From: DATENM01 sp045807765
Lineage (GTDB): Bacteria > Acidobacteriota > Blastocatellia > UBA7656
Direction of reading: 5' to 3'
DNA: 35,028 bases
NCBI GenBank assembly: GCA_045807765.1
Contig: JBJMGU010000279.1
Location: 1-35,028 of the forward strand
The position numbers and the translations under genes were made by a program. This document shows positions 1 to 7,758 of this stretch, piece after piece; position 1 is the stretch's first letter, and every line of letters starts with the position of its first letter. Below the pieces are notes generated by a model. That model saw only the letters and a program-made list of their open reading frames with translations, made no database searches and was not told the origin of the DNA.

Positions 1-1095
1 CTGACGGGAGCAAAGCCGCAGCCGTCGAAGAAACGCGGCGCAAAGAAACCCGCGCGCGTCGCCAAGAAATTTGCGCGCAGCGCGGCGGCCCGCCAGCGTA
101 TTCAGTTGTCGCGGGCGGTGCGGGCTTTTGTCTTTACGCCGGCCACAGAGCGCCGCATGATCACCATCCTTCAAGAAGGTGCAGAGGCAGCGCGCGCGCT
201 CACAGCCAAACACACAAACACCAGACGAGTGCCGGTTGCCGTAGAGGCCGCGCCGGCTGACTTTGATGTCGTTGCGCTGACTGCGAAGCTCATCGGCAGC
301 GGCGCGGTTACGGCGACAGAGATGTGGCAACAGTCGCGCCAGGTCAACTCCGCGTACGACGCCATGAGCTATGCCAAGCAGAGCATGACGGAGGCCAACC
401 TGCGGCTGGTGATTTCAGTGGCGCGGCAGTTCACGCGGCGCGGCCTGCCCTTCCTCGATCTGATTCAGGAAGGCAATGTTGGCTTGATGCGCGCCGTCGA
501 GAAGTTCGATTGGCGGCGCGGCTTCCGCTTCTCGACCTACGCAATGTGGTGGATTCGCCAGTCTATGGCGCGGGCGCTCGACACACAGAGTCGGGTGGTG
601 CGGCTGCCGGCGTCAGAGCTGACCTTGATCAACAAAGTGGCGCGGGCGTCGCGCTCGATCAGCGGCGAGATTGCCGGCGCGGCGACCAGCGAATTGATTG
701 CCGAGCGCTTGGACGTGGACGCCGAGCGCATCAGCGAGGCGATGGGATTTGCGCAGCAGACTGTAACGCTCGACGCGCCGGCAAACGATAACGGTGAAAC
801 GGCGGTCAATTTTATTGACACCGGCGACGCCGGCAATCCGTTCACGGCAGCGCTGAGCTGGTCGCGGCGCACGGCGATTCAGCGCGCCCTGGCGCAACTG
901 ACGCCGCGCGAGGCGAAGATACTGCGCATGCATTATGGGCTGGACTCTGATAGCGAGCCGCGCACCCTGGAAGAGATCGGCAACGACCTGGCGGTCACCC
1001 GCGAGCGCGTCCGCCAGATCGAAGCCGGGGCGTTCGCCAAGCTCCGTGAGATGGAAGCCGGCGATATGCTGCGCGAATTCCTGGCCATTGCATAA
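1..1095 (+). CDS. RNA polymerase sigma factor, sigma-70 family (RpoD-like), 5' partial
   Basis: Primary-type sigma factor that recruits RNA polymerase to promoters. Region 2 is clear: NLRLVISVARQF, then LPFLDLIQEGNVGLMRAVEK and FRFSTYAMWWIRQSM, which form the core-binding, -10 recognition and melting segments. Region 4 has LTPREAKILRMHYGL followed by the helix-turn-helix EEIGNDLAVTRERVRQIE. A TTG start is possible at 106, but the frame stays open to base 1 and encodes a Lys/Arg/Ala-rich stretch, so the real start probably lies upstream of the window. Region 1.1 is not visible. It is probably one of several group 1/2 sigma factors rather than certainly the housekeeping one. It converges on the reverse-strand regulator that ends at 1183. 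Confidence 0.88.
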   Translation: MTGAKPQPSKKRGAKKPARVAKKFARSAAARQRIQLSRAVRAFVFTPATERRMITILQEGAEAARALTAKHTNTRRVPVAVEAAPADFDVVALTAKLIGSGAVTATEMWQQSRQVNSAYDAMSYAKQSMTEANLRLVISVARQFTRRGLPFLDLIQEGNVGLMRAVEKFDWRRGFRFSTYAMWWIRQSMARALDTQSRVVRLPASELTLINKVARASRSISGEIAGAATSELIAERLDVDAERISEAMGFAQQTVTLDAPANDNGETAVNFIDTGDAGNPFTAALSWSRRTAIQRALAQLTPREAKILRMHYGLDSDSEPRTLEEIGNDLAVTRERVRQIEAGAFAKLREMEAGDMLREFLAIA

Positions 1096-1182
1096 AACCG
1101 AGTTGCGGCGCGGGCCGGGCAATATAAACGATGATCGCGAGTGACGAGAGATGCCGAGCAATTGAACGCCGGCCATCTTGAG

Positions 1183-2064
1183 TCACTCGCTTTCTTTTTT
1201 GACGAGATTGAGCAGGTCGTGGAGGGAGTCGGCGTAGTGCGATTCGGGGAAGCGCGCCCGCACTGCCGTGTCAGTGAGCGCCGTGCCGCCGAGAACTATT
1301 TTCGTCTGCTGGCGCTCGGCGGCCCGCCGCAGGTCTTCGTAATCGCGCCGCGCGCGTTCGATATGGTCGGCCATGGTGATCGATATGCAGACCAGTTGTG
1401 GCTGGAAGCGATCAACCGCTTCGGCAAACGAAAAGAGCGGCGTTGGCGAGCCGAAATAGATGACTTGCCAGTCCTGGCTTTCTAACAGGTCACGCACGAT
1501 CATCGCCGCCAATTGATGAAGCTCGCCCTCGGCGCAGCCGACGATGGCTAACTGTCCCACTTCGGATTTCCGTTCAACGTTGGTGCGTAGCGCGGCCAGC
1601 GCCTCGACCGTCGCCACCATGGCGAGATGCTCATCAAGCACGCCGATCTTGCCGGTGCGCCACAGCTCGCCGACTTCGCGCATGGCCGGGCGAATCAGCT
1701 TCTCGCCGATGGTTGCCAGCGACATGCCATACTCTTGCGACTTATTAAAGAGATGGGTGACGAAATCGAATTGTCCGGCCAGCGCCGCCTGCCGAAAGCG
1801 CTCGGCGAGCGCCCCGTAGTCTGCGGTTTCGAGCAGGTGCTTGAACTCGCATGGCGATTCGCTGCGACCATTAGCAAGATGCGCCGGCAGCTTTGCCAGC
1901 CCACAGCGGCTTTGAAATTCGACGATGTCGTCCAGCTCGAATTTGCGGTGACCGCCGACTGTTTTGCGACACGGCAACGCACCGGCGTCCGCCCACCGCT
2001 TGACGGTTGACTCGCTGACATCCCACATCTCGGCTAATTCTTTGGTTGAATACGACTGCTTCAT
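1183..2064 (-). CDS. MerR-like HTH regulator with B12-binding domain (CarH/LitR-type photoreceptor candidate)
   Basis: Transcription factor of 293 residues. Residues 5-50 form an excisionase/MerR-like winged helix (KELAEMWDVSESTVKRWAD, then GGHRKF). Residues about 78-160 are the four-helix B12-binding cap, and 168-290 the Rossmann-like cobalamin domain. The signature of CarH adenosylcobalamin photoreceptors is present: Trp135, Glu145-His146 after the same ten-residue step, and His183 in GELHQLA as the candidate lower cobalt ligand. In CarH (known family behaviour), the dark tetramer represses promoters and light breaks the Co-C bond and releases DNA. No carotenoid, photolyase or cobalamin genes lie beside it, so its targets are unknown. 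The ATG at 2064 has only a weak purine-rich SD. A terminator separates it from acpS upstream. Confidence 0.82.
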   Translation of the reverse strand: MKQSYSTKELAEMWDVSESTVKRWADAGALPCRKTVGGHRKFELDDIVEFQSRCGLAKLPAHLANGRSESPCEFKHLLETADYGALAERFRQAALAGQFDFVTHLFNKSQEYGMSLATIGEKLIRPAMREVGELWRTGKIGVLDEHLAMVATVEALAALRTNVERKSEVGQLAIVGCAEGELHQLAAMIVRDLLESQDWQVIYFGSPTPLFSFAEAVDRFQPQLVCISITMADHIERARRDYEDLRRAAERQQTKIVLGGTALTDTAVRARFPESHYADSLHDLLNLVKKESE

Positions 2065-2112
2065 GTCTTCTTCTGGCAGAATTTAAGAATAACGAGATGA
2101 GCCTGGAAAGGC

Positions 2113-2134
2113 AAAAGCCGACGCGGCGCTTTTT
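2113..2134 (-). terminator. Intrinsic terminator after acpS
   Basis: A stem AAAAGC/GCTTTT (2113-2118 with 2128-2133) around a GC-rich loop lies directly after the acpS stop at 2135-2137. Read on the reverse strand, the hairpin ends in a T-rich tail. It would separate rnz-acpS from the regulator gene starting at 2064. Confidence 0.5.
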
Positions 2135-2515
2135 CTATTTGCCTTCTAAGACGACGTGCGCCAGCGCGAGGTCGCGCGAATGGGTGAGCGAGAGGTGGGC
2201 GCGGTGGGCGCCGAGTGCGGTCAGGCGTTCGAGCGCGCGGCCATGAAACTGTAGCGAGGGGAGGCCCGCCGGCGAGCGCAGCACTTCAATGTCGCGCCAG
2301 CCGACTCCCTCGCCCCAGCCAGTGCCGAGCGCCTTCATCGCCGCTTCCTTGGCGGCAAAGCGCGCCGCATAACTCTCCATCCGACCGGCGCGGCTCTCGC
2401 AGTAAGCGATCTCGGACGCCGTAAAGACGCGGTCGCGGAAACGCTCGCCGCGTCGCGCGAAGACTTCCGCGAGCCGCGCAATCTCTATCATATCAATGCC
2501 GATGGCGATGATCAT
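2135..2515 (-). CDS. acpS: Holo-[acyl-carrier-protein] synthase
   Basis: Transfers 4'-phosphopantetheine from CoA to the serine of acyl carrier protein, activating it for fatty acid synthesis in the cytoplasm. The 126-residue product starts MIIAIGIDMIEIARL with the Mg-binding Asp8, continues FTASEIAYCE, and has the second metal motif RFAAKEAAMKALG (Glu about 58). It ends with the typical LSLTHSRDLALAHVVLE strand. Length matches the family. A TTG start at 2548 would add 11 residues before the conserved IGIDMIEI start, so the ATG at 2515 is preferred. It lies 59 bases after rnz on the same strand and is probably cotranscribed with it. Confidence 0.93.
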   Translation of the reverse strand: MIIAIGIDMIEIARLAEVFARRGERFRDRVFTASEIAYCESRAGRMESYAARFAAKEAAMKALGTGWGEGVGWRDIEVLRSPAGLPSLQFHGRALERLTALGAHRAHLSLTHSRDLALAHVVLEGK

Positions 2516-2574
2516 CTTGAGCGGGTCGGCGCGACGTTTGACAATCAAGCCTACAAAGCCGCTTGTGGCATAGA

Positions 2575-3486
2575 CTACACTTCGATTTCCATCAGGTCTT
2601 GTGCCAGCAGCGTTTCGGGAAACGCGGCGCGGGCTTCGTCGTACAATGGCCCGACATCGGCGTAGCGCGTACTGAAGTGGGTGATCAACAGACGTTGGGC
2701 GTTGGCTTCGCCGGCAATCTGCGCCGCCTGCGCGGCGGTCGAGTGGCCATAATCACGCGCTTCATAAGCCATGTCGTCGGTGTAGGTGGCTTCGTGAATA
2801 ATCAGGTCAACGCCGCGCGCCAGCTCTACCGTGCCGGCGAACGGGCGCGTGTCGGTGCAGTAAGCCACGGCCTTGCCCGGTCGCGGCGGGCCGACCACCT
2901 CGTGCGAGCGGATCAGCCGTCCGTCATCGAGCTGCACATCTTCGCCCAATTGTAATCGCCGATACATTGGCCCTTCGGGGATGCCGAGGGCGCGCGCCCG
3001 CTCCAGGTCGAAGCGTCCGGGCCGCGGACGCTCTTCGAGACGATAGCCGAGCGTGAAGATGCGGTGATCGAGCGGGCGGGCGGCGACAAAATAATCGTCC
3101 CTTTCATAGACTGTAGTGACCGTCTTGAGCGCCGCAAACTCGCGCACGTCGAGCGGGTAATTAACGTAAAGAATCTTCAAGCGCGCCAGCGTCTCCAGGT
3201 ATTCGCGAATGCCTGGCGGTCCTACGAGCGTCAGCTCGCGCACGCGACGGTCAAGGCCCATCGTCGAAAGCAGACCCGACAGCCCGTTGAAGTGGTCGCC
3301 ATGCAGGTGCGTGATAAAGATGGCGGTGAGCTTGCTCGGATTGAGCTTGGCGCGACTGATCTGCGTTTGCGTTCCCTCGCCGCAATCAAAGAGCAGCCAT
3401 TCGCCGTCGCGCACGACGGCGGTAGCGCTGACGTTGCGCCGCAAAGTCGGTTTACCTGAACTGGTTCCCAGCGGGATTACCTTCAT
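2575..3486 (-). CDS. rnz: Ribonuclease Z
   Basis: Zinc endonuclease that trims the 3' trailer from tRNA precursors, needed for tRNAs that lack an encoded CCA; the tRNA-Leu in this window is one. The 303 residues match the short bacterial form. The start MKVIPLGTSSGKPT is typical of the family, and the metallo-beta-lactamase motif THLHGDHFNGL gives His60, His62, Asp64 and His65. Further ligands are in IIHEATYTDDM and LLITHFSTRY. The ATG at 3486 is the only sensible start. It heads the rnz-acpS pair, divergent from the leader of the forward gene at 3813. Confidence 0.95.
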   Translation of the reverse strand: MKVIPLGTSSGKPTLRRNVSATAVVRDGEWLLFDCGEGTQTQISRAKLNPSKLTAIFITHLHGDHFNGLSGLLSTMGLDRRVRELTLVGPPGIREYLETLARLKILYVNYPLDVREFAALKTVTTVYERDDYFVAARPLDHRIFTLGYRLEERPRPGRFDLERARALGIPEGPMYRRLQLGEDVQLDDGRLIRSHEVVGPPRPGKAVAYCTDTRPFAGTVELARGVDLIIHEATYTDDMAYEARDYGHSTAAQAAQIAGEANAQRLLITHFSTRYADVGPLYDEARAAFPETLLAQDLMEIEV

Positions 3487-3538
3487 GCGATTTTACAATA
3501 GCATACCGATAGAGCCGCGGCGAAGGCGTGGCTCATTG

Positions 3539-3567
3539 TTGTCATCTGACGTTCGATAGGTTACACT
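3539..3567 (+). promoter_or_regulatory. Sigma-70 promoter of the 3813 gene
   Basis: TTGTCA at 3539-3544 (5 of 6 consensus) and TACACT at 3562-3567 (4 of 6) are separated by exactly 17 bases. Transcription would start near 3574 and give a leader of about 240 bases that begins with the hairpin at 3579-3620. Confidence 0.5.
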
Positions 3568-3578
3568 GTGGCGTGTTA

Positions 3579-3620
3579 ACCCCTGTTTTTGCGAAGTCAA
3601 TGGACGCGCAAAGCAGGGGT
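3579..3620 (+). promoter_or_regulatory. Long hairpin at the start of the 3813 leader
   Basis: ACCCCTG (3579-3585) and TTTGCG (3588-3593) pair with CGCAAA (3607-3612) and CAGGGGT (3614-3620), leaving a small asymmetric bulge and a 13-base loop. It sits a few bases after the predicted transcription start, so it is a candidate RNA element or 5' stabiliser. It does not match a riboswitch class I recognise. Confidence 0.4.
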
Positions 3621-3812
3621 CTTGTGTTTGAAGTAGCGGTAAGGCGAGGAGCGCGGCCCGGCGGCAGCCGGTCGAACGGGCAGCGGCTTCGCGAATCATT
3701 CTCCTCCCGGCAGCACAACCGGGTCTCGCAAAACGAAGCGTGGCTGTCCCCTCCAGTGGTTGCGCTTTCGACGAGCAGGATCGGGAATCGGTTTGAGCCT
3801 GATAGGTAGTTT

Positions 3813-4397
3813 ATGACGGCCAACTTCTCGAAGCGGCGCTCGCGCACGCCTCGCCAAAGCGAGACGGCGAGCCCTGAAGTCACCATCCAAATCGCCGAGC
3901 GTGACGGTCAGCACGTCCTCGTCGTTAAAGAAACCTCATCCGTTGATCAAGAGATGGCGCAGCAGGTGGTTGCGCTAACCGGCGCGCTGAGCGACGACTG
4001 GTCGCTCGCGACGACCAGTGGTCAGGCCAGTGTCGACACCCAGCCACCAAAGCCGGCGCGCTTCGCCAATGAATCGGAAGCCGAGTTCGCGCGCATCCTG
4101 AGTTTTTATCACATCGAATGGCAGTACGAGCCGCGCAGCTTTGCCATCGAGTGGGGCGCGGCGGGCGAAGCGACGAGCTTTTTCACGCCCGATTTTTACC
4201 TGCCGCAGCACAACCTCTATATTGAATTAACGACACTGCGCCAGCCGCTCGTCACCCGCAAGAATCGCAAAATCCGCCGCCTGCGCGAGCTCTACCCGGA
4301 GGTCAACCTTAAGGTGCTTTATGCGGCGGACTATCGCAAGCTGATCGAGAAATTCGCCGGCAGCAGCGCGTGGCAGGAGAGCGGCGGACATAAGTAG
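3813..4397 (+). CDS. Putative PD-(D/E)XK nuclease-like protein
   Basis: Protein of 194 residues that I do not recognise by name. The N-terminal 80 residues are polar and probably a loose extension with a small beta segment. From about 84 the pattern resembles the PD-(D/E)XK nuclease fold used for small restriction-like proteins: Glu89/Glu91 in SEAEFARIL, YEPRSF, TPDFYLP (Asp127), YIELTT (Glu138 with Thr where Lys is usual), TRKNRKIRRL with candidate catalytic or DNA-contacting Lys150/Lys153, then a final strand LKVLY. The missing Lys of the ExK motif may be replaced by one of these lysines, or the protein may be inactive. It precedes hpt by 390 bases. No SD is obvious before the ATG at 3813. 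Confidence 0.6.
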   Translation: MTANFSKRRSRTPRQSETASPEVTIQIAERDGQHVLVVKETSSVDQEMAQQVVALTGALSDDWSLATTSGQASVDTQPPKPARFANESEAEFARILSFYHIEWQYEPRSFAIEWGAAGEATSFFTPDFYLPQHNLYIELTTLRQPLVTRKNRKIRRLRELYPEVNLKVLYAADYRKLIEKFAGSSAWQESGGHK

Positions 4398-4787
4398 CGA
4401 CCGCGCAGCGGTGCCCAGACAGTATCGCCGCCGAAAACGCAACGGATGATGAAGGAGGAACGGACGTGCAGGTGAGCCGGGTTTCAGGCAAAAAAATAGC
4501 GATCCCGAGTGATCCTGAAATCCGTCTTCAAGCCCTCAGCGTTATGCGGGATGTCCTTGCGGAATCCCAATGCCAAAAGTCCGAAGACTCTTGGCGAGCG
4601 AGACTCTTGCGAGTCTCAGCCATCACACCGAAGTTTCGCTTTCACGCCGCCGCCCCTTGCGGGACTGCAACGATCCAGTGAACCTGAAGACTTCAATCAA
4701 AACCTCTCGGGATCGGACCTGGCTGTTGCCAACCAAGCTCGCTCATAGTAGCACAGATATTTTTCGTGTCAACTAAAAAATGCGTTC
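4398..4787 (+). other. Intergenic region before hpt
   Basis: 390 bases with several short open frames that lack SD sites and protein-like composition; I see no gene. A perfect 7-bp hairpin GAGACTC/GAGTCTC with loop TTGC lies at 4600-4617. The last 50 bases are AT-rich and should hold the hpt promoter, but no good -35/-10 pair is present. Confidence 0.5.
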
Positions 4788-5342
4788 ATGAAAGAAATTT
4801 TTATGAGAAATTTTCCCACCAGTGAAACTCTCTCGGAAAAACCGCTGATCCCTCAGAATCGGCTCCAGGAGCGGGTTTCAGAGCTTGGCCAGGAAATCTC
4901 CCTCGCTTATGCCGATGGCGGGCTGATGCTGGTGGCGATTCTCAGAGGCGCTTTCGTCTTTGCCGCCGATTTGCTGCGCGCCATCACGATTCCGGCGACG
5001 ATTGACTTCATGGCGATCTCGTCTTACGCCGGCCAGTCCGGCGTCGTGCGCATCACCAAAGACCTTGAGGAGAGCATCGCCGGTCGCCATGTCCTGATGG
5101 TCGAAGACATCATTGATACGGGGCTGACAGCCAATTACCTGCTCGAAAACCTCAAGCGCCGTAACCCGGCAAGCCTGGCGCTCTGCGCCCTGCTGAATCG
5201 CTCGGCGCGCCGCATCATTGACCTGCCGATTGCCCACCGTGGCTTTGAGATACCCGACTTGTTTGTTGTCGGGTACGGCCTAGATTATCAGCAGCGCTAC
5301 CGCAACCTGCCCTACATCGCGACGCTGCGCTTTGATGATTAA
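4788..5342 (+). CDS. hpt: Hypoxanthine phosphoribosyltransferase
   Basis: Purine salvage enzyme that joins hypoxanthine (and often guanine) to PRPP, giving IMP or GMP. The product of 184 residues is the usual length. The PRPP-binding motif VEDIIDTGLT is intact, preceded by the LRGAFVFAADLLR segment and the DFMAISSY strand, and followed by the base-contacting PDLFVVGYGLDY with the conserved RNLPYI tail. Two starts are possible, ATG 4788 and ATG 4803; neither has a good SD. The stop TAA at 5340-5342 overlaps the reverse-strand modC stop within the shared tetramer TTAA. Confidence 0.95.
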   Translation: MKEIFMRNFPTSETLSEKPLIPQNRLQERVSELGQEISLAYADGGLMLVAILRGAFVFAADLLRAITIPATIDFMAISSYAGQSGVVRITKDLEESIAGRHVLMVEDIIDTGLTANYLLENLKRRNPASLALCALLNRSARRIIDLPIAHRGFEIPDLFVVGYGLDYQQRYRNLPYIATLRFDD

Positions 5343-6490
5343 TCCAACAGATAACAAGAATGCGTCTTGAAGGCGAGCCAGACTTCTTTGCCGGGGCGGA
5401 GGTCGAGTTCGTTGACCGCCTGGCGCGTCAGGCTGGCACGCCACAGGACGCCGCTGGCAATGCCGGCGACGGTGCGCGCGCCTTTGTCTTCAATCGTCGT
5501 GATGTGCCCGCGCAAGCGGTTGCGCGCCGATGTGCCCTGCGGCTCGTCGAGCGCCAGCAGGATATCGCCTGAGGGTACAGCGACCTTCACTTCATCCCCG
5601 ACCGCTTCGCGCCCGAACGGCACCTCGACCTGGCACGCGCCGGCGGCATCGCTAATCTCAACGGTCATAGTGCCGCCGCCTTTGTCGTGAGCAACGATGC
5701 GGCCCGGAAAGATATTCTCCACGCCGGTCAGCCGCGCGACGCTCGCCTTGACCGGCGCGTTGAAAACTTCGAGCGGCTCGCCTTCGGCGACAATGCGCCC
5801 GCGCTCGAAGACCAGTACCCGTTCGCCAAGCGTCATCGCCTCTTCGCGACTGTGTGTGACATAAATTACCGGCAAGCGCAGCTCGCGGTTGAGCGCCTTC
5901 AGGTCGCTGATGATGGCAAGCTTGGTCGCTTCATCAATGGCTGACAGCGGCTCGTCGAGCAGAAGCAGGCGCGGGCCGGAGGCCAGCGCTCGGGCAAAGG
6001 CAATGCGCTGCGCTTCGCCACCGGAAATCTGGCGCGGCTGGCGCTCGGACGTATGCGCGATATGAAAAGCGCGGAGCAGGGCCATCGCCCGCTCGCGCCG
6101 CTCGCCCTTGGCGTGTTGGGTCATGCCAAATTCGACATTCGCGCGCGCCGACAGGTGCGGAAAGAGCGCCAGATTCTGGAAGACATAGCCGACGCCGCGG
6201 CGGCGGATCGGCAGATCAATGGCGCGCTCGGAATCAAAGAGCACCTGCTCGCCAATCCGTATGCGCCCGGCGTCGGGGCGCAGGATGCCGGCGATTGATT
6301 TCAGCGTCGTCGTCTTGCCCGAACCCGACGCGCCAAACAGAATCGTCACGCCGGGATGGGCCGTGAATGCGACGTCGAGCAAAAACTCGCCCGCCGCGCC
6401 GGCATCCGGCTCAGACGAATGCGCGCGCCCAAATGGCTTCGACTTGCCGCCGTGACTCAGTCTTTTTTTGATGTTGACCAACAGCATCAT
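5339..6490 (-). CDS. modC: Molybdate ABC transporter ATP-binding protein
   Basis: ATPase subunit of a molybdate (or tungstate) importer. The ABC domain has Walker A GASGSGKT at 53-60, the Q-loop GYVFQNLALFPH, the signature ISGGEAQR (155-162), Walker B LLLLDEP (175-181) and the H-loop YVTHSREEA. The C-terminal part (about 300-383) is a TOBE/MOP domain with ARNRLRGHITTIE, typical of ModC and the site of oxyanion binding. Residues 1-35 are an unusual polar extension. The start ATG at 6490 overlaps the modB stop in an ATGA arrangement, so translation is coupled. The stop overlaps hpt. Confidence 0.9.
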   Translation of the reverse strand: MMLLVNIKKRLSHGGKSKPFGRAHSSEPDAGAAGEFLLDVAFTAHPGVTILFGASGSGKTTTLKSIAGILRPDAGRIRIGEQVLFDSERAIDLPIRRRGVGYVFQNLALFPHLSARANVEFGMTQHAKGERRERAMALLRAFHIAHTSERQPRQISGGEAQRIAFARALASGPRLLLLDEPLSAIDEATKLAIISDLKALNRELRLPVIYVTHSREEAMTLGERVLVFERGRIVAEGEPLEVFNAPVKASVARLTGVENIFPGRIVAHDKGGGTMTVEISDAAGACQVEVPFGREAVGDEVKVAVPSGDILLALDEPQGTSARNRLRGHITTIEDKGARTVAGIASGVLWRASLTRQAVNELDLRPGKEVWLAFKTHSCYLLD

Positions 6491-7152
6491 TTATCGCTGG
6501 TCGCCAGCTTGTTGGTGGCGTAAACAATCGCCAGGGCGGTGGCTGAAAGAATCAGCACGAGCATCAGCGCGTAATCGTCGCGGCCCGCCTGTGTGGCATC
6601 GTAGATAGCAATCGCGGCGGTCTGCGTGCGGCCCGGAATGTTGCCGGCAACCATCAGCGTCGCGCCGAAATCGCCGAGCGAGCGCGCAAACGCCAGCATC
6701 GCCGCTGCCAACACACCGCGCGAGGCCAGCGGCAAAGTGACGCGCCAGAAGACGCGCCACTCGGATTGCCCAAGCGTGCGGGCGGCGTCTTCGAGCTCGC
6801 GATCCACCGCGGCGATTGCGGCGCGTGTAGTCTTGACGACGAGCGGCAATGCGCCGACAGCGGCGGCGACGACCGCGCCGCGCCAGGTGAAGACCAGCGG
6901 CGCGCCGGTTAATGATTCAATCGTCCGGCCTATGAAACTGGCGCGCCCAAGCAACACCAGCAGGTAGTAGCCAAGCACGGTCGGCGGCAACACCAGCGGC
7001 AGCGTCACCACGGCGTCGAGCAACTCGCGCCCAAAGAATCGCCGCCGCGCCAGCAGCCAGCCGAGCGCCACACCGACGACAATGACCATCGCCGTCGCCA
7101 GCAGCGCGACGCGCAGCGAAAGGGTCAGCGGAAACCAGTCCATCGCAACCAT
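6487..7152 (-). CDS. modB: Molybdate ABC transporter permease
   Basis: Inner-membrane permease subunit of 221 residues with about five hydrophobic helices. Features of ModB are the LPLVLPPTVLGYYLL segment near residue 55 and the ATPase-docking EAA loop AARTLGQSEWRVFWRVTLP, followed by SLGDFGATLMVAGNIPG, which is close to diagnostic for ModB/CysT-type permeases. It begins the modB-modC pair. No modA lies upstream or downstream, so the binding protein must be encoded elsewhere or be absent. A second in-frame ATG (Met4) is also a possible start. Confidence 0.9.
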   Translation of the reverse strand: MVAMDWFPLTLSLRVALLATAMVIVVGVALGWLLARRRFFGRELLDAVVTLPLVLPPTVLGYYLLVLLGRASFIGRTIESLTGAPLVFTWRGAVVAAAVGALPLVVKTTRAAIAAVDRELEDAARTLGQSEWRVFWRVTLPLASRGVLAAAMLAFARSLGDFGATLMVAGNIPGRTQTAAIAIYDATQAGRDDYALMLVLILSATALAIVYATNKLATSDK

Positions 7153-7327
7153 CGGGTGATGAAGATAACACAGAAGCGCCGCGGCGACACGGCGACGCGC
7201 CGCCGCGGCGAGGGAGAAAGAAGACGCGGCGAAGGGGATAGGCGACGACGCGGCGCAAAAGGGTTGCGGCAGATGAATACGTCTTGTAGGTAATTGCGCT
7301 TTGAATTGATTTGAAATTACAAATTAT

Positions 7328-7356
7328 TTGCAAGCTAGATCACTGCGTGCTATGAT
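7328..7356 (+). promoter_or_regulatory. Candidate promoter of the beta-propeller gene
   Basis: TTGCAA at 7328-7333 and TATGAT at 7351-7356 (5 of 6) with a 17-base spacer, at the edge of an AT-rich island. It implies a leader of nearly 400 bases. Confidence 0.45.
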
Positions 7357-7688
7357 GCGGCCCGCGGTGATAGCTATTCTCGCAGGCTCCGTTTCACATC
7401 GATTGCGTTGAATTTGATCGCCGCATCGCAAGCATGGCCGCACCGGACGATTGACGGGAAGAGGGCTATGCCGGGCAATCCTCTCTTGCGCCAGGCTCGC
7501 AAAAATACAAAGGGATTCTTCTATTCGGCCTGATCTGTGCCTCACTACGCTTCTCCCCTGAGCGCACAGCGATTTAATCACGTTCCCGGGTTAGTTGCAG
7601 TCTTATGTCGCGCATCCGCCTTTCATAGCGAGGTGGAGGCGGTTGCCTCTGCATTCGATTCGCTGTCCTGACCTCAGGATGTAATGGA

Positions 7689-7737
7689 GTGGCTGGCAGA
7701 ATTAAAGCCACCCTCGACAGGCGCTCGCCAGAGCGCC
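7689..7737 (+). promoter_or_regulatory. Two tandem hairpins just upstream of the SD
   Basis: GTGGCT/AGCCAC (7689-7694 with 7706-7711) is followed by a perfect 7-bp stem GGCGCTC/GAGCGCC with loop GCCA (7720-7737). The SD AAAGGAG begins only a few bases later. The layout suggests translational control, but I do not recognise a known riboswitch. Confidence 0.4.
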
Positions 7738-7758
7738 AAAGCTAAAGGAGATCAACTC

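Larger units (their letters stand above)
3487..3812. other. Divergent intergenic region between rnz and the PD-(D/E)XK-like gene
   Basis: 326 bases without a credible gene. It holds a forward promoter at 3539-3567 and a long hairpin at 3579-3620. The rest is GC-rich and shows no further motif. A reverse-strand promoter for rnz must lie here but none stands out. Confidence 0.6.
7153..7758. other. Divergent intergenic region and long leader before the beta-propeller gene
   Basis: About 600 bases between modB (reverse) and the propeller gene (forward). 7180-7265 is low-complexity GC-rich sequence with GGCG/GCGA repeats. 7275-7335 is a contrasting AT-rich island with the dyad ATTTG/CAAAT. A forward promoter follows at 7328-7356. 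The remaining about 400 bases would be transcribed leader, ending in two hairpins at 7689-7737. Short open frames here lack protein-like features. Confidence 0.55.

Noticed and set aside
4466..4748. Three short overlapping frames between the nuclease-like gene and hpt
   Set aside because: No SD, no conserved composition and mutual overlap in different frames; treated as non-coding.
7324..7581. 85-codon reverse frame in the propeller leader
   Set aside because: Basic and Cys-rich with no recognisable fold, and it lies across the forward promoter and leader.
7689..7737. Cyclic-di-GMP or other known riboswitch
   Set aside because: The hairpins do not contain the conserved core bases of GEMM, glycine, fluoride or cobalamin riboswitches as I know them.
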